Shown one piece after another: positions 55,080-64,000 of a stretch of DNA of 64,000 nucleotides. The position numbers were made by a program, and so were the translations under genes. This DNA is from Immersiella caudata (lineage: Eukaryota > Ascomycota > Sordariomycetes > Sordariales > Lasiosphaeriaceae). Numbering within the stretch: position 1 is the first letter of the stretch; each line of letters opens with the position of its first letter. Below the pieces are notes generated by a model, which was given only the letters and a program-made list of their open reading frames with translations, did not search any database and was not told the origin of the DNA. The stretch is taken from the NCBI GenBank assembly GCA_030512335.1, contig JAULSU010000001.1, positions 1,240,001 to 1,304,000 of the forward strand, in the 5' to 3' direction.

Positions 55080-56608
55080 GCCGCAGTTTATGTCGCCGAG
55101 GCCACGTTCTGGGTCGACTTGGCGTGTATTTGTATTTCATTTTTACATTTCTTGCCGTCCGGCCCACGTCGACGACAAGCCCTTGAAATGGTTGGTTAGT
55201 ACAATTGGTGTCTTATTCTGTTGCGCTCGATTCGGCGTTGATCGGTTCCTGTGGTATTTCTTCTGTTGTTTCTGGGCAAGATGCTTCCCTAAGACGGGCG
55301 CCGTTTAGGGCTTTCAAAATTGCTGGAATTTCTCGACTTTACCGTGTCGTCAGGGGGTAGCTTTGAGCGATTCGGAGGAATTGAGAGGCTCCTGAATGCG
55401 GCAGCAGCAGCTAAAGTGACACGGTTTCCATAGAAGGAAGAATACCAGGTTACAAAATGCTGTTATCACGCAAGACGGCGACGCAGTTTTGTCTCATAGA
55501 AGCCGTCTTGGAAGCCCTGCTGCCAAGGCACTGAATGAAACAAGGCATTATGTATGCACATGATCCCGATTCTCGATCTATCGTTCGTTGTTTTCCGCGG
55601 TCGGGAAGCGGCTGATGCCAAGCGGGAAACCAACGCAGGGTCAAGGGGCTTGCATTTTCCCCGGATTTCGATGTTTCCTGCGGGTGCTGAATGGGCATGC
55701 CTCAGGCCTGCCTTGAAGTCGGGTCTGGCCAGTTTTTGGAACGCGGGGAAGACGGGAAACCTCTTTTTTTCTCCCTCCGACAGTGGTCGTCATTACAGCC
55801 TGTGTCAGTCTGTCAATAACTACCGATCATTCTCCGGCAACCATGTGGACGGCTTTCTCCCCTCCCGCAAAATTACCCGAGAGACGACCTGGGTAGTGCA
55901 AAGTCACACGTCCTGCAAGCGCACAGTGAAGTGCAACCCTCCCCGTCCGAAGCAGCTCAGCCGGTGTTGCAGGACCGCGCGCCAAGACAAAACTAGCGGA
56001 TTGTGGTACTTGGGTGCAAGGGAGATGGCGAAAAGACAAAGTGTCCGCTGTGGTGGAGCAGAATTTGACACGGAGTGCGTATTGCGGGCATCAGCACGGT
56101 TTGTTGATGCTGCAATTTTTGAATTCCGTATAGAGCAAGCTACGCGCGTGACGCTCGCTGGTTCCAGGGATCGAAAAAGGGTGAAGCCAGGAGATGGGCC
56201 CGCCCTTTGTAGATATTGAACCGGCCTTGGTGCCGTCCATCCCTGTCTGGGGCAGGAACCGGGACCCTCAATATTGCCAAGCAAGTGCTGGACAGGAACC
56301 CCAGATCCTGGGGGGGAAGGGCGCTAGAGAACACGGCGCCTTCTTTTTTGTCCCAGGGCTGAGAAAATGGTCTCCATCTCTCTTTTTCATCGCTCTTGTT
56401 TCACCGTCGTGGATCGATCTTGACGTCAAGAATCCACGCTCATAGCGCCACGGCCAAACGCTGAGACTTTTGCTCGGTTTCCTCTTGTTTTACGACATGC
56501 TATAGTGCGGGGCGCGTTGGATCGGACCTCTCAGGCCCCTTGTGCGCTCCTTCCCTGACAGCCATTTTAAGCTGAGGTCCTATCCGAGGCGATAGAAGTT
56601 CGACAACG
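55080..56608. other. Intergenic, prp39 3' flank / GH125 upstream
   Basis: About 1.5 kb. One 221-codon open frame (55554-56219, plus) has no domain and unlikely composition. Nothing else supported. Confidence 0.45.
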
Positions 56609-58738
56609 ATGGCCATCTCTGTTCTTGGCGGGTCACGGCGGGCGAGGCTGTTCTTCCTCGCCATCTTGCAAGGCTCATTGCTTCTCTCTCTCATGTACTG
56701 GTACTCGCCGCTCGCTACGAGTTCCATCAACGATGGCGGGATACCGGAATGGTATAAAGCGGCGATTGGCAACAAGAGTGGCCAGGAGTCGGTCGATTCG
56801 ACCCCCAACGGTGGTTCAGGTGTGCCGGAACACGCCTTGCCGCAGAGGCCAACGCAGACCCTACCCAACACGAATGGAGGCGGGGATTCATGGTCAGCGG
56901 GCCTCTCGCCCGGTGTCGCCGTGATAGAGGACCCAGCATCACCAACACCGGACCTCTGTGTCAACTTCGAGACGCTGCAGCAGCAGGCGCCTGGACCCAA
57001 GTCTGAGGGGAGACGCAAGTTCCCCTATGTACGACCTCCACCGGAGTGCCGCAAGTTCAAGCTGCCGGCCATGGAGAGCTTAATCGAGCGGATGAAGACG
57101 GTTATTAAGGACCCGGACCTGTTCCGCCTCTTCGAAAACAGCTATCCAAACACGCTCGATACCATGGTCAAGTGGCGCGGCTACGCCCATGCTACGGACG
57201 CGGAGACGGGAGAGACCAGTGTCACGGACGAGGAGCTGACATATGTTATCACGGGCGATATCGACGCAATGTGGCTGCGGGATTCAGCCTCGCAAATCTA
57301 CTCGTACGTGTCTCTGTTGGAGCCCTCGGAGGATCCGGAATCGCTCGCCAGCCTATGGCGGGGACTCATCAACTCACACGCGCGATATGTCATCATATCG
57401 CCATATTGTCACTCGTTCCAGCCGCCGCCTGAGTCTGGCATTAGGCCCACTACCAACGGGGCGTATCATAACAACCATCCAGTTCCGGCCTACGATCCTC
57501 AGCTTGTCTTTGACTGCAAGTGGGAGCTTGACAGTCTGGCCTCGTTCCTGCAAATCAGCGCTGCGTACTACGAGAAGACGGGGGATCTCGCATTCTTTGG
57601 GAAATACAGCTGGATCAAGGCTGTGCAAGCTGCTGTCGACGCCGCGGCTGCCATGCGGCTCGGTACGTACGACGAAGAGGGCCACGTTCAGAATTCGGCG
57701 TGGACCTTCACGGGGTATACCAACCGCGGCTCCGAGACGCTGACCAACGACGGCCTCGGCAACCCGGTTAAGGAGAATGGCATGGTCCGCTCCGGTTTCC
57801 GCCCCAGCGATGACGCTTGCATCTTCCAACTACTAACCCCATCCAACATGATGTTCGCCGCCTACCTCGAACAAGCCTCCGTCATCATGGAAGGCCTCTC
57901 CTCAGACAACCTCCAAGCTGCCAACCTTACGGGCGAAATGCGCCAGCTCGCAGCCACCATTCGCCATGGCGTTGCTCTTGACGCCGTTGTCTCCCACCGG
58001 GACTTTGGCGACATCTTCGCCTACGAAGTCGACGGCTACGGTAGCACCAACCTCATGGACGACGCCAATGTGCCATCCCTCCTCGCCCTGCCCTTCTGGA
58101 ACTACACCCGCCCCCATTACTCCGATTCCACATCCAGCAAAGCCTCGTCTTCCAAAACCAAAGCCGAACTCGAAGCTGAAGAAGCAGAAAAGAAACATGA
58201 CTTTCCCCGCGTTTACCAAAACACAAGGAAGTTCGTCCTCAGCATGGCAAATCCCTACTACGCCAAAGGTCCTGCCCTCTCTGCTGTCGGCGGTCCCCAT
58301 CTTGGCCCCGGAAAAGGCTGGCCTATGGCGGCCACGGTTGCCGCTCTCACGGCGTACGATGAGCTGGCGGGGATTTCGGCTGGGAAGGAGAGAGATGCGG
58401 TGGTCGGCGAGCAGCTTAGAATGGTGCTTGATTCGACAGCGGGCAAGGGAGTGATTCACGAGACGGTGGATGCGTGGAGCGAGTTTGCATGGACGAGGAG
58501 CTGGTTTGGGTGGGCAAACGGGTTGTTTGGGGAGTTGATCTTGAAGATTGCTGAGGATGAAAGAGTGAGAGGAGTTAAGCAGGGGGAGGGGTTGTTGGGG
58601 AAGCTGTGGCAGGATGAGCCGGAGCATGAGAATCATGATAACAGTGTCGGGAGTGGGCCGCTAGGGTTTGCGGGACAGGGTGGGAATTGGGTCGATGATG
58701 TTAGTGGTAGTGGTAGTGGCAGCAGCGAGAAGAGCTGA
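56609..58738 (+). CDS. GH125 exo-alpha-1,6-mannosidase-like protein (Mug157 family)
   Basis: 709 aa in one exon; ATG 56609 follows a stop-rich leader. A type II membrane protein of the secretory pathway: short cytosolic N-terminus MAISVLGGSRRAR, then a hydrophobic anchor LFFLAILQGSLLLSLMYW (about residues 13-31) and a Ser/Gly/Pro stem to about 130. The GH125 (alpha/alpha)6 domain follows: FENSYPNTLDTMVKWRG, TGDIDAMWLRDSASQIYSYV (the Asp here is the likely general acid), LVFDCKWELDSLASFLQIS, GMVRSGFRPSDDACIFQLLTPSNMMFA, PSLLALPFWNY, GPALSAVGGPHLGPGKGWPMA and HETVDAWSEFAWTRSWFGWANGLFGELI. GH125 enzymes trim alpha-1,6-mannose; the target in fungi is presumed N- or O-glycan mannose. A Ser/Gly tail (SGSGSGSS) ends the protein. 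Confidence 0.93.
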   Translation: MAISVLGGSRRARLFFLAILQGSLLLSLMYWYSPLATSSINDGGIPEWYKAAIGNKSGQESVDSTPNGGSGVPEHALPQRPTQTLPNTNGGGDSWSAGLSPGVAVIEDPASPTPDLCVNFETLQQQAPGPKSEGRRKFPYVRPPPECRKFKLPAMESLIERMKTVIKDPDLFRLFENSYPNTLDTMVKWRGYAHATDAETGETSVTDEELTYVITGDIDAMWLRDSASQIYSYVSLLEPSEDPESLASLWRGLINSHARYVIISPYCHSFQPPPESGIRPTTNGAYHNNHPVPAYDPQLVFDCKWELDSLASFLQISAAYYEKTGDLAFFGKYSWIKAVQAAVDAAAAMRLGTYDEEGHVQNSAWTFTGYTNRGSETLTNDGLGNPVKENGMVRSGFRPSDDACIFQLLTPSNMMFAAYLEQASVIMEGLSSDNLQAANLTGEMRQLAATIRHGVALDAVVSHRDFGDIFAYEVDGYGSTNLMDDANVPSLLALPFWNYTRPHYSDSTSSKASSSKTKAELEAEEAEKKHDFPRVYQNTRKFVLSMANPYYAKGPALSAVGGPHLGPGKGWPMAATVAALTAYDELAGISAGKERDAVVGEQLRMVLDSTAGKGVIHETVDAWSEFAWTRSWFGWANGLFGELILKIAEDERVRGVKQGEGLLGKLWQDEPEHENHDNSVGSGPLGFAGQGGNWVDDVSGSGSGSSEKS

Positions 58739-59402
58739 GAGGGCCGTGTTCGGATAGGAGTTTGAATCCTGGATTGTCACGACTCGGGCGTTTGGGGTTG
58801 GGATGCATTGGATCAGGCACGTGTGCCGATGTGTTGGATTGGAGTGTATATCGTGCTCGGATTGTATCTACAGCATCTTTTGGGCGACTGGGTCTGTTGG
58901 ATTTTGGAGCCTGCATTTGGTTACTGGCAGCTGTATAGGTACGGTAATCGGCTCGTCTCGAATACCCACCCGTCCGATTCGGTTTATCGTGTTCATCCCG
59001 GTCTTCATGTTTGCCCTGTCGTAATGACAGCCTGGAATCAGGTGGGTGAAACGAGAGTCTCCGCCCTCTTGGTTATCCGCGCAGTCTACTACTTCACTTG
59101 AACAGGATCAATCTTAGTGAGTTTCCTCCTATGGCATGGCTGGGTTGCAGCGGAGAAGATGATTGATGGCCAATCAAGTACATTGGATCTGTTTACCTCC
59201 TGACTGTGCCTTCTGACAACCTGGTTGCTGACCGCGCCTTGTCCACGCCTTGTCCGCGCCGTTTTGCGCTTAGTTCACTACGCAGGACAATGTCCTGGCA
59301 TGTACCCTTTACTAAGTGATCATCTGGAAGCTCAAGCCTACTTTCTACAAGCGGCACGGCCGTCATCTGTGCTCAAAAAAAAAAAAAAAAAGGTCGCGGC
59401 CT
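58739..59402. other. Intergenic, GH125 3' flank
   Basis: No gene supported. It includes an A17 run at 59375-59391 (T17 on the minus strand), which lies just downstream, in minus orientation, of a B-box-like element at 59403-59413. Confidence 0.5.
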
Positions 59403-59413
59403 CGATTCGAACC
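59403..59413 (-). promoter_or_regulatory. Candidate extragenic Pol III B box downstream of U6
   Basis: Minus strand reads GGTTCGAATCG, 10 of 11 matches to the B-box consensus GGTTCGANTCC. It sits about 100 bp beyond the U6 terminator on the U6 strand, followed after about 11 nt by a T17 run. In Saccharomyces cerevisiae the U6 gene uses a B block placed about 120 bp downstream of its terminator, so position and sequence fit the same use of TFIIIC here. The bases around it do not make a tRNA T-stem or acceptor stem. It could instead be a tRNA remnant. Confidence 0.5.
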
Positions 59414-59514
59414 CAGCGCCTCCCCAAAATGCCACCATCCCCAGCACCCTTCGCTCGGCGATGCAAACCCTCAATTAGCGGGCACTTACAGTGGGAAAAA
59501 CTTAATAAAAAATT

Positions 59515-59523
59515 AAAAAAAAA
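59515..59523 (-). terminator. Pol III terminator of U6 (T9)
   Basis: A run of nine T on the minus strand directly after the U6 3' sequence (ending GACGCTAAACA), as expected for RNA polymerase III termination; a second T-rich stretch follows. Confidence 0.85.
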
Positions 59524-59675
59524 TGTTTAGCGTCTCTTTGAGTAGCGTGTCATCCTTAGTGCAGGGGCCATGCTAATCTTCTCTGTATCGTTTCTGTGAC
59601 GGTGAGTTAGAGTGGATTCGGAGGGTTTGGTTTAGAGCAACGCAACTTACCAAATGACCAAATGCCCCGAAGGGC
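59515..59675 (-). ncRNA. U6: U6 spliceosomal snRNA gene, split by a 57-nt intron
   Basis: Catalytic snRNA of the spliceosome, transcribed by Pol III. On the minus strand, exon 1 (59651-59675) reads GCCCTTCGGGGC, the 5' stem-loop, then ATTTGGTCATTTG. Exon 2 (59593 down to the T9 at 59515) reads AAACGATACAGAGAAGATTA, then GCATGGCCCCTGCACTAAGG and ATGACACGC. The ACAGAGA box, AGC triad and the U2/U4 pairing region are intact. Between them lies 59594-59650, which begins GTAAGT and ends CACAG, with CTAAC about 15 nt before the acceptor: a standard mRNA-type intron. Removing it gives GGTCATTTG-AAACGATACAGAG, the normal U6 sequence. The insertion is about 7 nt upstream of ACAGAGA. Introns in U6 are known from fission yeast and some other fungi. 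Exact 5' and 3' ends are estimated. Confidence 0.93.
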
Positions 59676-59698
59676 GGAAGGAGCAGTTGGAACGCTAG

Positions 59699-59704
59699 CT
59701 TATA
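59699..59704 (-). promoter_or_regulatory. TATA box of U6
   Basis: Minus strand TATAAG lies about 24-29 nt upstream of the inferred U6 start at 59675, the correct spacing for a Pol III U6 promoter. Together with an internal A-box-like segment in the U6 body, it suggests a TATA plus A/B-box promoter. Confidence 0.7.
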
Positions 59705-60607
59705 GAGGGGTGCTAGGTGGTGGGGGCCCACTTTGGGGACTGCGCTGGGTGGGAGCTTGGGTCGCAGAGGGGAGGGAGCTCCAGCTTTTTTGGGGGTTCG
59801 ACACAGATTTTGAGGGTTGAGATGGAGAGGAGTGCAATGGAGCTGTGCACGCGATTGCTTACCTTGGTCGGTAGGTTTTCAAGGCATTCCGATCACCATG
59901 TGTTAGGTTTTTTTGTTTTTTTTTTCTTCCAAAATTCAGCTGTGAAGTGCGGGCAATGCAGAAGCGCGCGATTTCTGGGCGATCGCACCCTCTTATACCA
60001 CCCCTGACACACAACCACAGACCTGGGTTCCAATGACATGCCCTAATAATATGGTGGCTGCTACTGGAATTTTATGCTGCAACTGCACTTCTGCTCGTGG
60101 ACTGGAGCAGTATCAACTTACGGCTTTAAGGATTTGGATGTAGCGTTGCTCAATCCTTGCCCAACTTGCTCCGACTTCACAGAGCAGAAGCTCTTGTGCT
60201 GCTCCGGTCTATGGACAGGCACAAACTATCCTTGCTTCCTTGGAAACCACCATGCCGTCTCGCCTGGAGACAATGACATCCGAGCCTGGCCGCACCCCGC
60301 TCCCCACATGAAAGCCGTGGGGCAATGGGTGAGGGCGTTTCGAACACTAGCAGCAGCGGTCCCGATCCCGGCACCACACTGCCCCGCCATGCATCCGATG
60401 TGTGGAAATTTTTGACCCCTCCATATGATGTGGTTCCCCGCCATGATATAAGCCGTTTGTTCCCAGCTTCGCTTGACGAATCGAATTGAGGGCAATCCAG
60501 ATTCCGGCGTGCTTTGCAGTCTGATTCCTACCGCTCCCCAACAACTCGACGAGATTCCTCCCCGTTCGCTCACGTCCCTCCTCACGCGGAGGTGGTCTAG
60601 CTTCCCA
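59705..60607. other. Divergent intergenic, U6 / purine biosynthesis gene
   Basis: About 0.9 kb upstream of both U6 (minus) and the ADE17-like gene (plus). A T-run at about 59910-59927. No coding region supported. A C/T-rich leader precedes ATG 60608. Confidence 0.5.
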
Positions 60608-62532
60608 ATGGCTGCCCACCAGAGAATCGCCATCGTCTCCGTCTATGACAAGACCGGACTCCTGGACCTGGCCAAGGGCCTCATCCAGAACAATATCCGC
60701 ATCCTCGCCTCAGGCGGCACTGCCAAGCTGATCCGGGACTCGGGCTTCCCCGTCGAGTGAGCGCCCTTGTGCTTGCCAATTCAAGTTGCGCAATCTTGGG
60801 ACTGGAGGTGCAAAGTGACTGACAAGCCTTCGCCCATAGGGATATCTCGGCCATCACCAAGGCCCCCGAGATGCTCGCTGGCCGAGTCAAGACGCTCCAC
60901 CCTGCCGTGCACGCCGGTATCCTGGCCCGCGACCTCGCTTCCGACGAGAAGGACCTCGCTGAGCAGAACATTGATAAGGTCGACTACGTTATCTGCAACC
61001 TCTACCCCTTCAAGGAGACCGTCGCCAAGATCAACTCCACCATCGCAGAGGCTGTGGAGGAGATCGACATTGGCGGCGTCACTCTGATTCGCGCCGCCGC
61101 GAAGAACCACGCGCGTGTCACCATCCTTAGCGACCCCACTGACTACCCTGAGTTCCTCAAGGAGCTCGAGGCCGGCGAGGTCACCAAGACAAGGCGGGAC
61201 CTGTATGCCCTCAAGGCCTTCGAGCACACTGCCGACTACGACAAGGCAATCGCAGGCTTCTTCCGCGCCAAGTATTCCACCGGGAAGTCGTACCTCCCGC
61301 TGCGCTACGGTGCCAACCCACACCAGACGGGCGCGTCCGCCTACGTCACCGAGGGCGAGCTGCCCTTCAAGGTTCTGGGTGGCGCTCCGGGGTACATCAA
61401 CCTTCTAGACGCCCTCAACAGCTGGCCGTTGGTAAAGGAGCTCAAGGCCGCGCTCGGAAAGCCCGCCGCCGCCAGCTTCAAGCATGTCTCTCCTGCAGGT
61501 GCTGCCATTGGCCTGCCCCTGACCGCCGAGGAGCGCAAGGTGTACATGGTCGACGATATTGCCGGCATTGAGACTTCCGGCCTTGCCCAGGCCTACGCTC
61601 GTGCCCGTGGCGCTGACCGCATGAGCAGCTTCGGCGACATGATCGCTCTTAGCGACATCGTCGACGTCCCCACCGCCAGCATCATCTCCAAGGAGGTATC
61701 GGACGGTGTCATCGCTCCTGGGTACGAGCCTGCCGCTCTTGAGATCCTCAAGAGGAAGAAGGGCGGCAAGTACCTTGTTCTCCAGATGGATCCAGATTTC
61801 GAGCCCAAGGCCAAGGAGCCTGAGTCCAGGACAGTCTATGGCGTTACCCTGACCCAACGCCGTAACGATGTCGATGTCTCGCCCAAGACCTTCAGCAACA
61901 TCATCACCCCCAAGGGATCTGGCCCGATCCCTAGAGATGCCGCCCGCGACCTCACTGTTGCCACCATCGCAGTCAAGTACACTCAGAGCAACTCGGTGTG
62001 CTACGCCGTCAGGGGACAGGTTGTCGGTCTCGGTGCCGGCCAACAGTCGCGCATCCACTGCACGCGCCTTGCCGGCGACAAGGCCGATAACTGGTGGTTG
62101 CGCTTCCACCCGCGTGTTCTTGGCATCAAGTGGAAGAAGGGCACCAAGCGCCCTGACAAGAGCAACGCCATCGACCTACTCGTCAGCGGCCAATTGCCCA
62201 AGTCTGGCGCCGAGAAGGAGTCCTTTGAGGGCATGTTCGAGGAAGTCCCCGCTGCCTTCACCGAGGAGGAGAAGACTGAGTGGCTTTCGAAACTCACGGG
62301 TGTCTGTGTATCCAGCGATGCTTTCGTAAGTGATGCCATCATCCTGTTCGACTAGACTTGAAACTAACCTGGCTAGTTCCCCTTCATCGACAACGTTTAC
62401 CGCGCTGCTCGCTCCGGCGTCAAGTACATCGCTGCTCCCAGCGGCAGCCAAAACGACGGGCATGTTTTCGAGACCGCCGAGAAGCTCGGTATTACCTTTG
62501 TTGAGCAGAACACCCGCCTATTCCACCACTAA
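60608..62532 (+). CDS. ade17: Bifunctional AICAR transformylase / IMP cyclohydrolase
   Basis: Last two steps of de novo purine synthesis (AICAR + 10-formyl-THF to FAICAR, then cyclisation to IMP); cytosolic. Three exons: 60608-60756, 60840-62325 and 62377-62532; 596 aa, the normal length. N-terminal IMP cyclohydrolase (MGS-like) domain: RIAIVSVYDKTGLLDLAKGL, ILASGGTAKLIRDSG, ITKAPEMLAGRVKTLHPAVHAGIL, VDYVICNLYPFKETV, IGGVTLIRAAAKNHARV. Transformylase domain: LRYGANPHQTGASAY, SFKHVSPAGAAIGLPL (catalytic Lys-His), SFGDMIALSDIVD, and DVSPKTFSNIITPKGSGPIP. The final exon gives DAFFPFIDNVYRAARSG, then the conserved C-terminal QNTRLFHH. All key motifs are present. Confidence 0.97.
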
Positions 62533-63084
62533 GCTGGTTAGACTTGGAGCGGGCATCATAAAAACTGAGATACCCCACAACAATCATTCTATTCTCAATT
62601 TTCTCATTCCATGTAAGAATAATAGGGATATCTAGGAGGCAGGACGGGCCAGGCACAAAAGTTCAACACTTTGACATAGAGGCTGGCAAAGATAGAGAGC
62701 GACATACCAAACATGGGAGGGGTTTTGACTTTGATTCTCTTGCGCAATGGCCGAGGCTTGTGTGTTCCCAATGATGATCGCAGTCACGGTGGTTGAACTC
62801 TCTGATGGTTGAGTGACTTGAATTACCTGATATCTAGGCTCAAAAGTCGGCCTGCTATCCGCTGCATGACAACTCAAAAATAGCCCGGTGGCTCAGAATG
62901 CACCCTCGCTGCGATATCCATCCGCCCATTAAGGACCTCGACTTCCGTCGAATTCAGTAAACACAGGCACGAGATTGCCAATTTCAGCTGCTCCAGGGCA
63001 AGATGAGCAAACATAGCCATCAACAACGCGCAGGGGAGTATTACCATTTCCTTCCCTCTCCTACCTGTTCAGTCGGTACCTAAC
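62533..63084. other. Convergent 3' flanks, ADE17-like / Cus2-like
   Basis: About 0.55 kb between convergent stops; no coding signal or RNA gene seen. Confidence 0.5.
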
Positions 63085-64000
63085 TCACTCGCTATCCGAA
63101 TTATGCCCAGCCCCCTCCTCGTCTCCCTTCTTCGACTTCTTAAACTTCTCTTTTCCCGTGGCGTAAAAGGCCTCGACGGTACGACCATCGAACGAACGGC
63201 CGTGCATGAGATTCAGACACGCCTCTGCCGCTTCGGCCGTCTGGAATCGCACACTGACGATACCCTCCTCTTCCTGGTCGAAGAGAACCACGTTGGTCAC
63301 GGGCCCGAGCTTGGCGCACTCCTCGCGAATATCTTCCTTGATGTCTAGCAAGGCTGCTGGATCCTCCTCGAGTTCCTCAAGCGTGAACATATGGCGGAGG
63401 ATCACAACTTTTTCCCATTTAGAGTTCTTTGGCGGCGCTGTGGGGAGCTCTGACGGCTCGTCGTCGTCCCAGTCGGCTAGCTTGGCGTCGAGCTTTTGGG
63501 TCTTCTTGATGATTTTTTGCTTTTCTTGCTCGCGTTGCTTGTGTGACGGTTTATCGTTGCCACCGCCACGATCGTTGCTCCCTGATGGAGCGCCGGCTGC
63601 GCCTCCTTCACCTGCGGGAGCGGTGTAGTTGGTCTTCTTGTAGCTGGAGTCTGCGGCTTGGACACGCATCTTGCTGGTAGTCAACCCGGAAGGGGTGAAG
63701 CGGAAGTCGGTATCGTCGAGCAGCATAATGGCCATCTCGACTGACTGCGGCTTGAAGAAGACGATGAGAGCGTCCCCCTTGAAGTTGCCTTCGGCATCTG
63801 TGTACAGCTTGATGCGCGGTCGACCGCTGTCAATCTCCTCGGCGATGACGCCGCACTTTCGCGAGAAGAGCTCTGCTACCTCGTCGACTGTCGCATCGGG
63901 CGGGAGGCCGGTGACGTAGACGGCTGTGTTTTGTTTTGGCTGGGGTGGCCCTTTGGCGGCACGCCGGGCTTGCTTCGCGGAACGTCCATTACTGTTTCCA
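63085..64000 (-). CDS. cus2: Cus2 / Tat-SF1-like U2 snRNP assembly factor (5' end outside the window)
   Basis: Partial: the minus frame is open from the stop at 63085 to the right edge (304 codons), so N-terminus and start lie beyond 64000. Two RRM domains. The first runs from TAVYVTGLPPDATVDEVAELF through GVIAEEIDSGRPRIKLY to GDALIVFFKPQSVEMAIMLL. A basic, Gly-rich linker follows (SNDRGGGNDKPSHKQREQEKQKIIKKTQK), with DWDDDEP. The second RRM (VVILRHMFTLEELEEDPAALLDIKEDIREECAKLG ... GIVSVRFQTAEAAEACLNLMHGRSFDGRTVEAFY) has the RSF (R-x-F) motif of U2AF-homology motifs, which bind tryptophan peptides in SF3b1. The tail is acidic. The role is helping U2 snRNA refold and SF3b join during pre-spliceosome assembly. 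The open frame shows no stop up to the edge. Confidence 0.92.
   Translation of the reverse strand, partial: GNSNGRSAKQARRAAKGPPQPKQNTAVYVTGLPPDATVDEVAELFSRKCGVIAEEIDSGRPRIKLYTDAEGNFKGDALIVFFKPQSVEMAIMLLDDTDFRFTPSGLTTSKMRVQAADSSYKKTNYTAPAGEGGAAGAPSGSNDRGGGNDKPSHKQREQEKQKIIKKTQKLDAKLADWDDDEPSELPTAPPKNSKWEKVVILRHMFTLEELEEDPAALLDIKEDIREECAKLGPVTNVVLFDQEEEGIVSVRFQTAEAAEACLNLMHGRSFDGRTVEAFYATGKEKFKKSKKGDEEGAGHNSDSE

Noticed and set aside
59392..59480. tRNA gene on the minus strand around the B-box GGTTCGAATCG
   Set aside because: The five bases either side of the TTCGAAT loop do not pair, and no 5' acceptor strand complementary to CCGCGAC occurs 70-90 nt upstream. No A box at usual spacing. Kept only as a B-box candidate.

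Overview
This window comes from the nuclear genome of a filamentous ascomycete (Pezizomycotina, most likely Sordariomycetes). The protein sequences have that character. Introns are short (mostly 48-120 nt), with GTRNGT donors, CTAAC/CTGAC branch motifs and CAG/TAG acceptors. Genes are single transcription units on both strands, separated by 0.1-6 kb of non-coding DNA. I see no transposon, CRISPR array, rRNA or convincing tRNA. I support 24 protein genes (one runs off the right edge) and one U6 snRNA gene. Exon joins were made by hand; most were checked by reading frame and by continuity of conserved family sequence.

Layout. 0.4-2.2 kb: an unrecognised Ser/Pro-rich protein (-). 2.2-8.3 kb: about 6 kb with no gene I can support. 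8.3-9.7 kb: NAD(P)HX dehydratase (-). 10.3-12.7 kb: mitochondrial ATP synthase alpha (-, 8 exons). 13.3-14.9 kb: unrecognised nuclear-looking protein (-). 16.6-17.5 kb: 2H-phosphoesterase-like DUF1868 protein (-). 18.6-19.7 kb: prohibitin-2 (+). 20.3-20.8 kb: NEDD8/Rub1 (+). 21.7-22.9 kb: elongin A (-). 23.6-24.8 kb: THO complex subunit 7 (+). 24.9-25.4 kb: tubulin cofactor A (-). 26.8-29.9 kb: SERCA-type Ca2+ ATPase (+). 30.2-31.0 kb: proteasome beta-3 (-). 31.8-33.3 kb: TUG/UBX protein (+). 33.7-34.5 kb: ribosomal protein eL36 (-). 36.3-36.9 kb: small secreted cysteine protein (+). 37.7-38.9 kb: secreted class 3 lipase (+). 41.1-42.4 kb: 14-3-3 protein (+). 44.1-45.5 kb: unrecognised protein with an in-frame TAG (-). 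47.0-51.3 kb: synaptojanin-type inositol phosphatase (-). 52.7-55.1 kb: Prp39 (+). 56.6-58.7 kb: GH125 mannosidase, Mug157 type (+). 59.5-59.7 kb: U6 snRNA (-). 60.6-62.5 kb: ADE16/17-type AICAR transformylase/IMP cyclohydrolase (+). 63.1 kb to the edge: Cus2/Tat-SF1 (-).

This is mostly a housekeeping region: energy and NADH repair, protein turnover (Rub1, elongin A, proteasome, UBX), calcium and phosphoinositide homeostasis, translation, purine synthesis and splicing. The secreted protein and secreted lipase at 36-39 kb form the only outward-facing patch. I see no dedicated biosynthetic, defence or mobile system.

The most notable signals are in gene architecture. The U6 snRNA gene appears to be split by a 57-nt spliceosomal intron just upstream of its ACAGAGA box, and has candidate B boxes in the intron and about 100 bp downstream. 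Several conserved genes depend on micro-exons: 8 nt in 14-3-3, 11 nt in atp1, 11 nt in rub1, and an ATG-only coding exon in pup3. The inositol phosphatase carries two consecutive GC-AG introns.
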